Of a stretch of DNA of 64,000 nt, positions 37,080-45,331 are shown piece by piece; position 1 is the stretch's first letter; each line of letters begins with the position of its first letter. The translations under genes and the position numbers were made by a program. The notes under the pieces were generated by a model. The model saw only the letters and a list, made by a program, of their open reading frames with translations. It had not been told where the DNA came from and made no database searches. This DNA is from Paenibacillus spongiae (GTDB lineage Bacteria; Bacillota; Bacilli; Paenibacillales; Paenibacillaceae), in the NCBI RefSeq assembly GCF_024734895.1, contig NZ_CP091430.1, positions 3,676,501 to 3,740,500 on the forward strand, read 5' to 3'.

Positions 37080-38345
37080 ATGGAGCTTATCATCAAGCGC
37101 GAGATTGGTCAGCACGAAGAAGAATCGTATATCGAGGTCCCGTTTGAAATGCCTGCGGGTGTGGAGCGTATCCATGTATCCTTTGTAGCGGAACCGTACG
37201 GTGTCGCCGGCAGAGTCGTCAACCTTGGGATTAGAGATGCGCAGCGGATGCGCGGTTGGAGCGGGGGAGCGCGCACCGAATTTTATATGGGAACGGAAAA
37301 AGCGACGCCGGGCTACCTCCCGGGACCGTTAACGCCGGGTACTTGGGCCGTTTTGCTGAATCCTCGAAAAATAGGAGAGAACGAATGCAGCGTCATCCTG
37401 ACCCTACGATTCGAGATGGAAAGTCCAAGATGGTTGAAAGGAGAGCTTCACGCGCACACCGTGCATAGCGATGGTGCCCATACGATGCGTGAGGTGGAGC
37501 GGATGGCGCTGGAGGCAGGACTCGACTTCTTGGCCTTGACCGATCATAACACGGTTAGCCAAAACTTCGCTTATCCGAAAGACTCGGAGCTCGTCTTCAT
37601 TCCGGGGGTGGAGCTGACTACCCGCTTCGGCCATTGTAATTTCTACGGCGTAGAGCAGCCGGGCGACTATTTCCTGACCACCTCGTTCGATCAGGCGAAG
37701 GCGTACATCCGGACTGCGAGGGAGCGCGGCGCCAAGATTTCGTTGAATCATCCTCACTGCCGGAACTGCGGCTGGTTATGGGACTTCGATGTCGACCATG
37801 ATTGGGTGGAAATATGGAACGGACCATGGCGGGGAGATAACGAGCGGACGCTCGCTTGGTGGCACGAGCAGCTGGCGGCCGGGCGGAAGCTGGTTGCTGT
37901 TGGCGGCAGTGACTTCCACCGGGCACAACCCGATGTGAAGCACGGCATGCCGACCAACTGGGTGTATGCGGAGTCCAAGACCGTACAGGGCATTTTGGAG
38001 GCGGTAGACCGGGGCCGGTTATACATGTCTTATGCGCCAGAAGGACCGCAGCTTTCGATGTGCGCTGGCGGGTGGATGATGGGAGACACCGTTTCGGCTG
38101 ACGCGGTGGAGGAAGGAATAGATCTGGTTATGTCCTGTCACGGACTGCAAGCCTGCGATTCCATAAAGCTGCTTACGGAGCGTGGAGTGGAGCGTGAATG
38201 GATCGTAGAGACGGGATGCGAAACCATGGAGCTTGTAGTGCTGATGGAAGATCGTTTATTTTACCGGGCCGAAATTCATCGTTTTTTTGCCGAGGCTGGG
38301 CAAACGCAGCTCGTATTGGCTTGCAATCCGATCTACATCCGGTAG
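37080..38345 (+). CDS. CehA/McbA-family PHP-domain metallohydrolase
   Basis: A 421-residue protein. Residues 1-120 form a beta-rich domain. From about 125 a PHP phosphoesterase domain carries the metal-binding motifs HAHTVHSDG, LTDHNT, GVELTT, NHPH and GGSDFHR. A C-terminal beta region follows. The family hydrolyses phosphoesters or carbamates in various catabolic contexts. ATG 37080 is 7 nt after AAGGAG. Its neighbours are a sugar-binding protein and LacI regulator, so the substrate may be a sugar phosphate or glycoside product. Confidence 0.88.
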   Translation: MELIIKREIGQHEEESYIEVPFEMPAGVERIHVSFVAEPYGVAGRVVNLGIRDAQRMRGWSGGARTEFYMGTEKATPGYLPGPLTPGTWAVLLNPRKIGENECSVILTLRFEMESPRWLKGELHAHTVHSDGAHTMREVERMALEAGLDFLALTDHNTVSQNFAYPKDSELVFIPGVELTTRFGHCNFYGVEQPGDYFLTTSFDQAKAYIRTARERGAKISLNHPHCRNCGWLWDFDVDHDWVEIWNGPWRGDNERTLAWWHEQLAAGRKLVAVGGSDFHRAQPDVKHGMPTNWVYAESKTVQGILEAVDRGRLYMSYAPEGPQLSMCAGGWMMGDTVSADAVEEGIDLVMSCHGLQACDSIKLLTERGVEREWIVETGCETMELVVLMEDRLFYRAEIHRFFAEAGQTQLVLACNPIYIR

Positions 38346-38514
38346 TACAGCAACGGACAACCTGGCTTGTTCAACGTTTAACGAATCAACATGATCAAAG
38401 GAATGCGGGTAATTGATGAATGCTAGTGGTAATAGCTTTCAGTACAGGTGCCAGTGCTTTATTCGGAATATTCATTAATGTGGGATATCGAGTGATAATA
38501 ACAAACAACCTTAA

Positions 38515-38539
38515 AGGTCGCATAGTTGCGACTTTTTTT
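38515..38539 (+). terminator. GTCGCA-type terminator hairpin, copy 3
   Basis: GTCGCA-TAGT-TGCGAC followed by seven T, within a CCTTAAA/TTTTAAGG frame like copy 1. The remaining 38346-38805 gap shows no gene. Confidence 0.78.
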
Positions 38540-38805
38540 ATTTTAAGGACACATGTTTTAACCAAATTAGTGACAAGATCGAGGCATCTTTTTTCTTAAC
38601 TTAATCGGTCAGCGCGTGTCCGTTGCGTTATCCTTGCTGCTTTTCACATTCTTCTGGAAACGATAGAGACTATACGAAGTATTTTGACAGAGGATTAAGA
38701 ATAATGTATTTCACACGAGTAAGTGCTTTAATATAAAATTGGTAATATAATGCGAAGGACATAGCCGGGATTTTGTAAATGACTTTTTAAGGAGATTATA
38801 ATGCG

Positions 38806-39498
38806 ATGAATCAACCAATGAGCATTTTAGTAGTTGAAGACGATAATGAAATAAATCAATTATTATGTAACATAATAAGAAAAAGCGGCTATATTCCTCA
38901 GTCTGCTTTTTCGGGAACGGAAGCCATGATCTATTTGGAAAAGCAAGAGTGGGATTTGGTGCTACTGGATTTAATGCTCCCTGGAATCACTGGTGAAGAG
39001 CTTCTTGTAAAAATTAGCGAGAAAAGTCCTGTTCCTGTCATCATTATTTCAGCAAAGCTGGAGCAGCAGGCGAAAATCGATGCTTTGCGAACAGGTGCGG
39101 ATGACTATATAACCAAACCTTTTGATATTGAGGAAGTATCCGCAAGGATTGATTCCCATTTACGAAGATTTCATCGTACGAATGATTCTATTAAAAGCAA
39201 AGAGTTAAGGTATAAAGATCTTTCTATGAATACGGATTCAAAAACAGTTAGTGTAAATGGGGCAGAGCTCACTTTAACTGCGCGGGAATACGCCATTATG
39301 GCACTTCTTATGTCTTCTCCTAGGAAAGTGTTTACGAAAGCCAATCTGTTTGAAAGCGTATGGAATGAAGATTATCGAGGCGATGACAATACGATAAATG
39401 TTCACATGAGCAATATCAGAAGCAAGCTAGCCAATGCGAATCCGAACGATGAATATATAGAAACGATCTGGGGGATGGGATATCGATTAAAAACTTAA
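38806..39498 (+). CDS. OmpR-family response regulator
   Basis: A 230-residue regulator with a receiver domain (EDDNEIN, phospho-acceptor D55 in LVLLDLMLPG, Lys in DYITKPF) and an OmpR-type winged helix (LTAREYAIMALL, NTINVHMSNIRSKL, IWGMGYRLK). It opens a four-gene module with an ABC transporter and histidine kinase. Such modules in Bacillota sense and resist cell-wall-active peptides. The whole module is AT-richer than its flanks. Confidence 0.92.
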   Translation: MNQPMSILVVEDDNEINQLLCNIIRKSGYIPQSAFSGTEAMIYLEKQEWDLVLLDLMLPGITGEELLVKISEKSPVPVIIISAKLEQQAKIDALRTGADDYITKPFDIEEVSARIDSHLRRFHRTNDSIKSKELRYKDLSMNTDSKTVSVNGAELTLTAREYAIMALLMSSPRKVFTKANLFESVWNEDYRGDDNTINVHMSNIRSKLANANPNDEYIETIWGMGYRLKT

Positions 39499-39579
39499 GG
39501 GTCTCTTAAGAATTAGCTTAAGCCTTTCTTATGGTTTCCTTTCTATACTAAAGGCATCACATGAGGGAGGTACGATTGA

Positions 39580-40503
39580 ATGAGCGATTATGTGCTTAGA
39601 ACAAACAATTTAACAAAGAAATATAAAGATCAAATGGCACTGAATAAGGTGGATCTTTCTATAAAAAAAGGATCCATGTATGGATTTATCGGGCAAAATG
39701 GCGCAGGTAAATCAACGTTAATCAGAATCGCAACAGGTCTTGCATATCCGAGTTCGGGGACGCTTGAGTTATTCGGCCACAGTAATGATCGGAAGCTCAC
39801 AGAGAGCAGGAAGCGAATCGGGACGATCATTGAGGGCCCAGCATTGTATCCACAAATGACTGCAGCTGAAAACTTAGAAGCGAATCGGCTATTAAAAGGT
39901 ATTCCAGGGAAAGAATGTGTTGAAAAGACGCTTTCACTTGTTGGACTCCAAGATACGAAGAAAAAGAAGGCAAAACATTTTTCCTTAGGGATGAAACAGC
40001 GGCTTGGCCTTGGTATCGCTCTATTAGGAGATCCTGAGTTCTTAATTCTCGATGAGCCTATCAACGGTCTTGATCCAATGGGCGTGGTAGAAATTAGGGA
40101 GCTGTTGAAAAAACTGAATCAGGTATATGGAATTACAATCTTAATTTCCAGCCATATTTTAAGTGAACTCCATTTACTTGCTACCCACTATGGAATTATT
40201 CATAAAGGGGAATTATTGGAGCAATTAACGGTGAATGAACTGAATGACAAATGCCAGCAGTATATTCATGTTAAAGTGGATAATCCGGATAAAGCTGCAA
40301 CCATTATTGAAACTAAGCTTAGGACCAATCATTATGAAGTGTTGCCTGACGGAACGATAAGACTGTTTAAATTTCTTGATGCTCCGGGTAAAGTTTCCAC
40401 AGCACTGTCGAATGAGGGATTGATTATCGAACAATTCATGCCGCTGGGGGAAGATTTGGAAACATACTTTACCAATCGCATCGGAGGCGGTAAACATGAA
40501 TAA
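39580..40503 (+). CDS. ABC transporter ATPase (bacitracin/lantibiotic-resistance BcrA type)
   Basis: A 307-residue ATPase with Walker A GQNGAGKST, signature FSLGMKQR, Walker B LILDEP and H-loop ISSHILSEL. The 80-residue C-terminal extension is typical of BcrA and lantibiotic-immunity ATPases. ATG follows GAGGGAGG. Its stop overlaps the next start, so the two are coupled. Exports or releases peptide antibiotics together with the following permease; specificity unknown. Confidence 0.9.
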   Translation: MSDYVLRTNNLTKKYKDQMALNKVDLSIKKGSMYGFIGQNGAGKSTLIRIATGLAYPSSGTLELFGHSNDRKLTESRKRIGTIIEGPALYPQMTAAENLEANRLLKGIPGKECVEKTLSLVGLQDTKKKKAKHFSLGMKQRLGLGIALLGDPEFLILDEPINGLDPMGVVEIRELLKKLNQVYGITILISSHILSELHLLATHYGIIHKGELLEQLTVNELNDKCQQYIHVKVDNPDKAATIIETKLRTNHYEVLPDGTIRLFKFLDAPGKVSTALSNEGLIIEQFMPLGEDLETYFTNRIGGGKHE

Positions 40504-41245
40504 CCTCGTGAGATCAGAGTTATTCAAGCTGAGCAAGGATCGATCCTTTTGGTCAATGTTCGTTATATTAATTGCAGCAGCTGTTTCTTACCCCATGTTG
40601 GTTTACTTTGTTTTGAATATCGAATCCGTTTCTATCAAAGAGTTATATACAGCTGTGGCCCTGGAAGGAGCAAATACTTATATTGTGAAGTTTGTACCCT
40701 GTATTCTTGCAGGTTTCTTTATCTCCAGTGAATACTCAATCGGAACAATGAAAAGTATCGCTGCTTCCGGTAATAGCAGAATGCGTATTTATCTTGCTAA
40801 ATTAATGGGGTTTGCAATAGGCGCTGTTATTATTTCATTAACGTTTCCTATTGTTATGCCGGCGGTTGGTACCCTGTTTTATGGTATCAATGATATGCCT
40901 GGACTAGACTATATCGTTCAGACGATCGGTTTGACGATCCTTTATGCATTGGCATTTGCATCGATTATGGCTTTAGCTGCAATCTCATTCACAGATAGCG
41001 GCAAGACGATTGGTTTTTTAATCCTATTTTTTTCTCTTTTTGATAGTATCCTGTACATGTTAAGTCAAAAATTCATTGTAATTGAAACCATCTATCATTA
41101 TTCTGTGTCTAGGCTATTATTAGACATTGGCAAATTTAACTTGGGCAATGGAGAACTTCTTAAATTATGGCTTGTACCTATAATAACCTTCATTGTTTTC
41201 GGACTCATTGGCAGTTTCGTGTTTCAGAGAAAGGAAATCAAGTAA
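40496..41245 (+). CDS. ABC-2 type permease (BcrB/lantibiotic immunity type)
   Basis: A 249-residue membrane protein with six hydrophobic segments and the ABC-2 pattern NNLVRSELFKLSKDRSFW at the N-terminus. It overlaps the ATPase gene by 8 bp. It forms the membrane part of the transporter. The kinase gene starts immediately after. Confidence 0.88.
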   Translation: MNNLVRSELFKLSKDRSFWSMFVILIAAAVSYPMLVYFVLNIESVSIKELYTAVALEGANTYIVKFVPCILAGFFISSEYSIGTMKSIAASGNSRMRIYLAKLMGFAIGAVIISLTFPIVMPAVGTLFYGINDMPGLDYIVQTIGLTILYALAFASIMALAAISFTDSGKTIGFLILFFSLFDSILYMLSQKFIVIETIYHYSVSRLLLDIGKFNLGNGELLKLWLVPIITFIVFGLIGSFVFQRKEIK

Positions 41246-41256
41246 TAAGAAAGCGA

Positions 41257-42162
41257 GTGAGAACCATCGTCTATATTGCGTTAATTTCTATTATGGTAGC
41301 AGTATTTGTTCTCACTCGCTTTTTTTTGTTAAAAAGAGAAATTAAAAGAGCAACCATGCAGTTGAATGAGCTAAACGGCAAACAGACCGAAAAGAAAATC
41401 GATGTGGCTTATTATGACAAGTCCTTTGAAAACCTTGCGAGTAAAATCAATGATCAAATTGATCTCACGCTGCAAGCATACGCGGAAAAACGGAGTAAAG
41501 AAAACGAATTAAAGCAATCTATTGCTAATATTTCACATGATATTCGTACACCGATGACCTCTATTCTAGGGTATGTTCAATTGTTAGAATCGGATGAGTT
41601 ATCTTCTGAAGAAAGAACAGAGTATACCGCCATAATTAAATCTGGAGCACTGCGATTAAAGGTTTTATTAGAAGATTTTTTTGAATTGTCTCTAATTGAA
41701 TCTGGAGATTATCGATTAAAAATGGAAAAGATCAAACTCAACCATTTGCTTATAGAAGTCTTGGCAGGTTTTTATGAACAATTCCATCAACAAAGCATTG
41801 AGCCAGCCCTTCATATTCCAGAAAAAGAGATAAGTATCATAGCCGACTCATCCGCCGTTAAACGAGTGATTGAAAATTTATTACTTAATGCAATCAAGCA
41901 TTCAAGCGGAGATGTAACCATTCGGCTTGAAAAATTGCCCTCCTCCATACAACTGATCATCAGTAATGCCGTTAGTCAGCTAAGTGAAAATGATATTATT
42001 TTTCTTTTTGATCGATTTTATAAAGCAGACAAAACAAGATTTGCAAAAGGTACAGGATTAGGATTATCCATTGCGAAAAGCCTCATGCTAAAAATGAATG
42101 GGAATTTATCAGCGGAATTAAAAGAAAATCAATTAATTATCAAATGTGAATGGAAGGATTGA
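41257..42162 (+). CDS. Sensor histidine kinase (short, intramembrane-sensing type)
   Basis: A 301-residue kinase with one N-terminal membrane segment (IVYIALISIMVAVFVL), no large sensor domain, H-box SIANISHDIRTPMTSILGY, N-box ENLLLNAIKHS and G-box GTGLGLSIAKS. The probable start is GTG 41257; no ideal ribosome site is visible, and coupling to the permease stop at 41243 may suffice. Lack of a sensor domain suggests that the ABC transporter supplies the signal, as in Bce-like systems. Confidence 0.88.
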   Translation: MRTIVYIALISIMVAVFVLTRFFLLKREIKRATMQLNELNGKQTEKKIDVAYYDKSFENLASKINDQIDLTLQAYAEKRSKENELKQSIANISHDIRTPMTSILGYVQLLESDELSSEERTEYTAIIKSGALRLKVLLEDFFELSLIESGDYRLKMEKIKLNHLLIEVLAGFYEQFHQQSIEPALHIPEKEISIIADSSAVKRVIENLLLNAIKHSSGDVTIRLEKLPSSIQLIISNAVSQLSENDIIFLFDRFYKADKTRFAKGTGLGLSIAKSLMLKMNGNLSAELKENQLIIKCEWKD

Positions 42163-42181
42163 GAGATGTTTGCCCATGCTC

Positions 42182-42210
42182 AAAAAGATCCGCCACGGCG
42201 GATCCTTTTA
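42182..42210 (+). terminator. Terminator after the kinase gene
   Basis: GATCCGCC / GGCGGATC stem with T-rich tail; a related GGATCCG hairpin lies at 58141. Confidence 0.65.
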
Positions 42211-42239
42211 TGCAGCCCAATATGATAACGACTAAAATG

Positions 42240-42815
42240 CTAGCGGGAGAAATGATCTTCGATCAGTCGTCTTGCTGCGCTAAGAAAATATGCCGGCTGG
42301 AATGAATCCTTATCGATATATGCGCTCATTATAGCCCCATCACATAGAATACGGATTTGAGAGGTTAACTCGACAGGATTTTGTACATTACCTGCCTTTG
42401 CAATTTCCTCTACCTTCTCCCAAGTCAGATGCCGGTTATTAACGGCAGCGCGGTGACCGGGATGCTCCAGATCGGGAAACTCCACAACTGCGTTCATAAA
42501 CGGACATCCGCGGAATTCTGGATGCTTCAATCGCTCGACCAAATCATCAAGAAGAGCGTACAGCTGGTCTTTAGGAGAGTAGGGATGGCGCCTTTTTGCT
42601 TCTTCAATCGTTTCCGTTCTCTTGCCGTGTCTAGTCTCCAAGTACGCAACAACGAGACTATCTTTTGTTGGGAAGTTGCGGTAGAAGCTTGCCTTGGCGA
42701 CGCCGGATTCTTCAATAATCCTGTCGATCCCTACAGCCCGGACGCCTTCTTTGTAAAATAAATCAGAAGCGACCCGCAAAATCCGATCTTTCGCGGTTTC
42801 TTTCTTTTCCAACAT
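42240..42815 (-). CDS. TetR/AcrR-family repressor
   Basis: A 191-residue repressor with HTH VGIDRIIEESGVAKASFYRNFPTKDSLV and a TetR_C-like helical domain (RGCPFMNAVVEFPDLEHPGHRA). ATG 42815 (GTG 42821 also possible). It is divergent from a DHA2-type MFS gene; two perfect operators lie between them. Confidence 0.88.
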   Translation of the reverse strand: MLEKKETAKDRILRVASDLFYKEGVRAVGIDRIIEESGVAKASFYRNFPTKDSLVVAYLETRHGKRTETIEEAKRRHPYSPKDQLYALLDDLVERLKHPEFRGCPFMNAVVEFPDLEHPGHRAAVNNRHLTWEKVEEIAKAGNVQNPVELTSQIRILCDGAIMSAYIDKDSFQPAYFLSAARRLIEDHFSR

Positions 42816-42857
42816 TATCACCCAATTCCAAATTTAGGGGAAAATTATATTGACGCG

Positions 42858-42871
42858 AGACAGATCTGTCT
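42858..42871. promoter_or_regulatory. TetR operator 1
   Basis: AGACAGATCTGTCT, a perfect palindrome with the same GACAG/CTGTC half-sites as operator 2. Confidence 0.75.
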
Positions 42872-42890
42872 GTATGATTCATATCAATAA

Positions 42891-42916
42891 TAAATGAGAC
42901 AGTTCTGTCTCATTTA
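42891..42916. promoter_or_regulatory. TetR operator 2
   Basis: A 12-bp inverted repeat (TAAATGAGACAG / CTGTCTCATTTA) around a TT centre, in the divergent promoter region. Confidence 0.78.
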
Positions 42917-42978
42917 TATTAATCGAGCAACCCCGCATGTGTCAATGTTCCCAGGGAGTGCCAAGGAGGAAAGAATTT

Positions 42979-44628
42979 ATGTCCCAAGCGGCAGCACACA
43001 GATCATTGAATGGTAAGGCGGTGGAGGTACATACTCTCCAGCGTCCGCATTTAATGTTGACGGTCATGCTGTTATCGGTATTTATGGCGGTAGCTAATAT
43101 TTTCATCGTCAATGTGGCGACACCCTCGATTCAGCAAGGTCTCCATTCCGATTTCTTCGGCGTACAATTCGTTATCTCCGCCTATACACTTGCCTATGCG
43201 GTCGCTCTTATTATAGGAGGCAGAATTGGCGATCGTTTTGGTCGAAAAAAATTGCTGCTTGTTGGAGTCGCCGGCTTTACGATCAGTTCCTTGCTGTGCG
43301 GCTTGTCAAGTGGCGTTGACATGCTCACTGCCATTCGGGTCGTGCAAGGTTTGAGCGCAGCAATGATCTCGCCACAAATTTTGTCGCTTATACAGGCACA
43401 ATATGCGCCGGAGCAAAGGGGCAAAATATTCGGGCTTTACGGAGCAACGCAAGGGCTAGCCGCCTCGACGGGTCAACTGATTGGAGGCTTGCTGCTTTAC
43501 TGGAACCCATGGGGACTGGAATGGAGAATGGTGTTCTTCTTCAGTGTGCCGATCGGTCTATTGCTCTTATGTATAATTCCATTCATCGCTGAATCTAAGG
43601 AAACGGTTCAATCGAAACCGGACTGGTTCGGTGCTGTTCTAATTGCAGTTGGCTTATTCCTGCTCGTTTATCCGCTAGTTCAAGGTCAGAAAGAAGGTTG
43701 GCCTCTTGCGCTAATTATTAGTTTGCTCTTGTCTGTTCCTGTATTGGCTCTATTCGTATGGGTTCAGAAAAGACTTTTGCACCGCAATGACGATCCATTG
43801 ATGAACGTGAATCTGTTTCGTCAACGAGGTTTCAGAATCGGTATGCTTGTCGTCTTTGTGCTCATGTCGTCGCAAGCGAGCTTCTTCCTGATCACTGCTT
43901 ATTTGTTCCAAATTGGGCTTGGGTTTTCTCCGCTTAAAGCGGGAGCGGTTATTCTACCCATGGGATTAGGCTATTTCATCGCCTCACTATTTTCCTCGCG
44001 GGTAACCTACAAGATCGGTCCGCATGTTCTGACCGTCGGTTCTGTGCTCACAGCAGCAGGCTATCTGTCCCTCGCTCTTACCGTACGAGGAACGGGAATA
44101 TCGCCGGATATTTATGTATGGTTTCCAGCGCTGGCCGTGGTTGGCATAGGCCAGGGCTTCATTGCCGCTCCGCTTACGAATGTCGTTCTTTCCAAGGTGA
44201 ACAAGCAAGATATCGGCTCCGCATCCGGTATTTTGACGACCGGAATGCAGGTGGCTTATGCGATCGGAATCGCCCTCATCGGAATTGTTTGGCTAAACTC
44301 GCTCAATTACAATGCGAATGAGGCGAGCATACAGACTGAACTGCAACTTCGTCAACAATGGAGTGTCTACGCGCCTTTGACAAAAGAGCAAAGTGAAGCC
44401 GCATTATCTAAATTCCGGTTATGCTACCCTGAAATGATAAACGCACATTCCTCCGTGTCTCCTGGATGTACATCGGACGATTCGACCGCAGAGAAGATGT
44501 TTATGGATGGAGTGCGTCAAGCGAACGCCAGGAGCTATACGGCATCATTCATCTTTTGTCTATACGTGCTTGCCGCGTATACGGCTTTTTTACTACCTTT
44601 ATCGCTAAAGTTAGCCAGAAGAAATTAG
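42979..44628 (+). CDS. DHA2-family MFS drug transporter (EmrB/QacA-like, 14 TM)
   Basis: A 549-residue transporter with about 14 helices. The N-terminal VFMAVANIFIVNVATPSIQ, the loop GGRIGDRFGRKKLL and motif C region mark DHA2 drug:H+ antiporters. ATG 42979 is 9 nt after AAGGAGG; the 14-codon upstream extension is rejected. It is probably repressed by the divergent TetR protein. Confidence 0.92.
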   Translation: MSQAAAHRSLNGKAVEVHTLQRPHLMLTVMLLSVFMAVANIFIVNVATPSIQQGLHSDFFGVQFVISAYTLAYAVALIIGGRIGDRFGRKKLLLVGVAGFTISSLLCGLSSGVDMLTAIRVVQGLSAAMISPQILSLIQAQYAPEQRGKIFGLYGATQGLAASTGQLIGGLLLYWNPWGLEWRMVFFFSVPIGLLLLCIIPFIAESKETVQSKPDWFGAVLIAVGLFLLVYPLVQGQKEGWPLALIISLLLSVPVLALFVWVQKRLLHRNDDPLMNVNLFRQRGFRIGMLVVFVLMSSQASFFLITAYLFQIGLGFSPLKAGAVILPMGLGYFIASLFSSRVTYKIGPHVLTVGSVLTAAGYLSLALTVRGTGISPDIYVWFPALAVVGIGQGFIAAPLTNVVLSKVNKQDIGSASGILTTGMQVAYAIGIALIGIVWLNSLNYNANEASIQTELQLRQQWSVYAPLTKEQSEAALSKFRLCYPEMINAHSSVSPGCTSDDSTAEKMFMDGVRQANARSYTASFIFCLYVLAAYTAFLLPLSLKLARRN

Positions 44629-44785
44629 GTCTGGGTAACGGGGACTTAATTTGCTATACTCAAAGCTGAATAACAATAAGACGAGGTTTCCGTTGAAACT
44701 ATCGGTAGCCCCATTAAGCTAAAGAGCAGTTATGCTTAACAAGTCAATGTGATATATAGACTATTGGTGCTCTAAAAAGGAGTTT

Positions 44786-45244
44786 ATGAGAAAACTAAGA
44801 AAACAACTATTATATCTAGCGTTAGGTGAGTTAGCAGCCGCTTTTTCTTTTTTGGTTGTATATAAAACTTATATAGATTTAGGAGTCGCGAGCTTGCTTG
44901 CGTTATCGTTCCTTGTGTTTATATTATTTCAAGGTGTTGTGTATTGGGTATTTAGATCTCAATCAATGGGTAATGAGAAATCATTATTAATGCGGAAAAC
45001 CCTAATTGTGCTTCGAGGTACGAATCTGATTTTAGCTGTGTTTATAGTTATTTTAATGATAATGCTCGCAGAGAATAAAAGAGATCTAGTTGCTGGTATG
45101 TTAATTTATGTTTTTTCCGTGATTGAATATATAAATTACTATTGGTACCGATTAAGCTATGGGAAATCAGGTTTCAATATGAAACTGCTTTTTCAAGCGG
45201 GCTTACAGCCGTCGAGTATTCAAAAATTTTTAAAAAGAAAATAA
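44786..45244 (+). CDS. Hypothetical four-helix membrane protein
   Basis: A 152-residue protein with about four hydrophobic segments and basic ends (starts MRKLRKQ, ends KRK). AAAAGGAG precedes ATG 44786. AT-rich. No family recognised. Confidence 0.65.
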   Translation: MRKLRKQLLYLALGELAAAFSFLVVYKTYIDLGVASLLALSFLVFILFQGVVYWVFRSQSMGNEKSLLMRKTLIVLRGTNLILAVFIVILMIMLAENKRDLVAGMLIYVFSVIEYINYYWYRLSYGKSGFNMKLLFQAGLQPSSIQKFLKRK

Positions 45245-45331
45245 TTCACTACACTATCGGATAACGAAAGCACATTGACAAAGAGCTGCCACATAAGTGG
45301 CAGCCTAATCAGATTAATTGGAGGTAAGTTG

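Noticed and set aside
17451-38539. GTCGCA hairpins as transposon ends or attachment sites
   Set aside because: No transposase or integrase genes and no target duplications; terminators explain them better.
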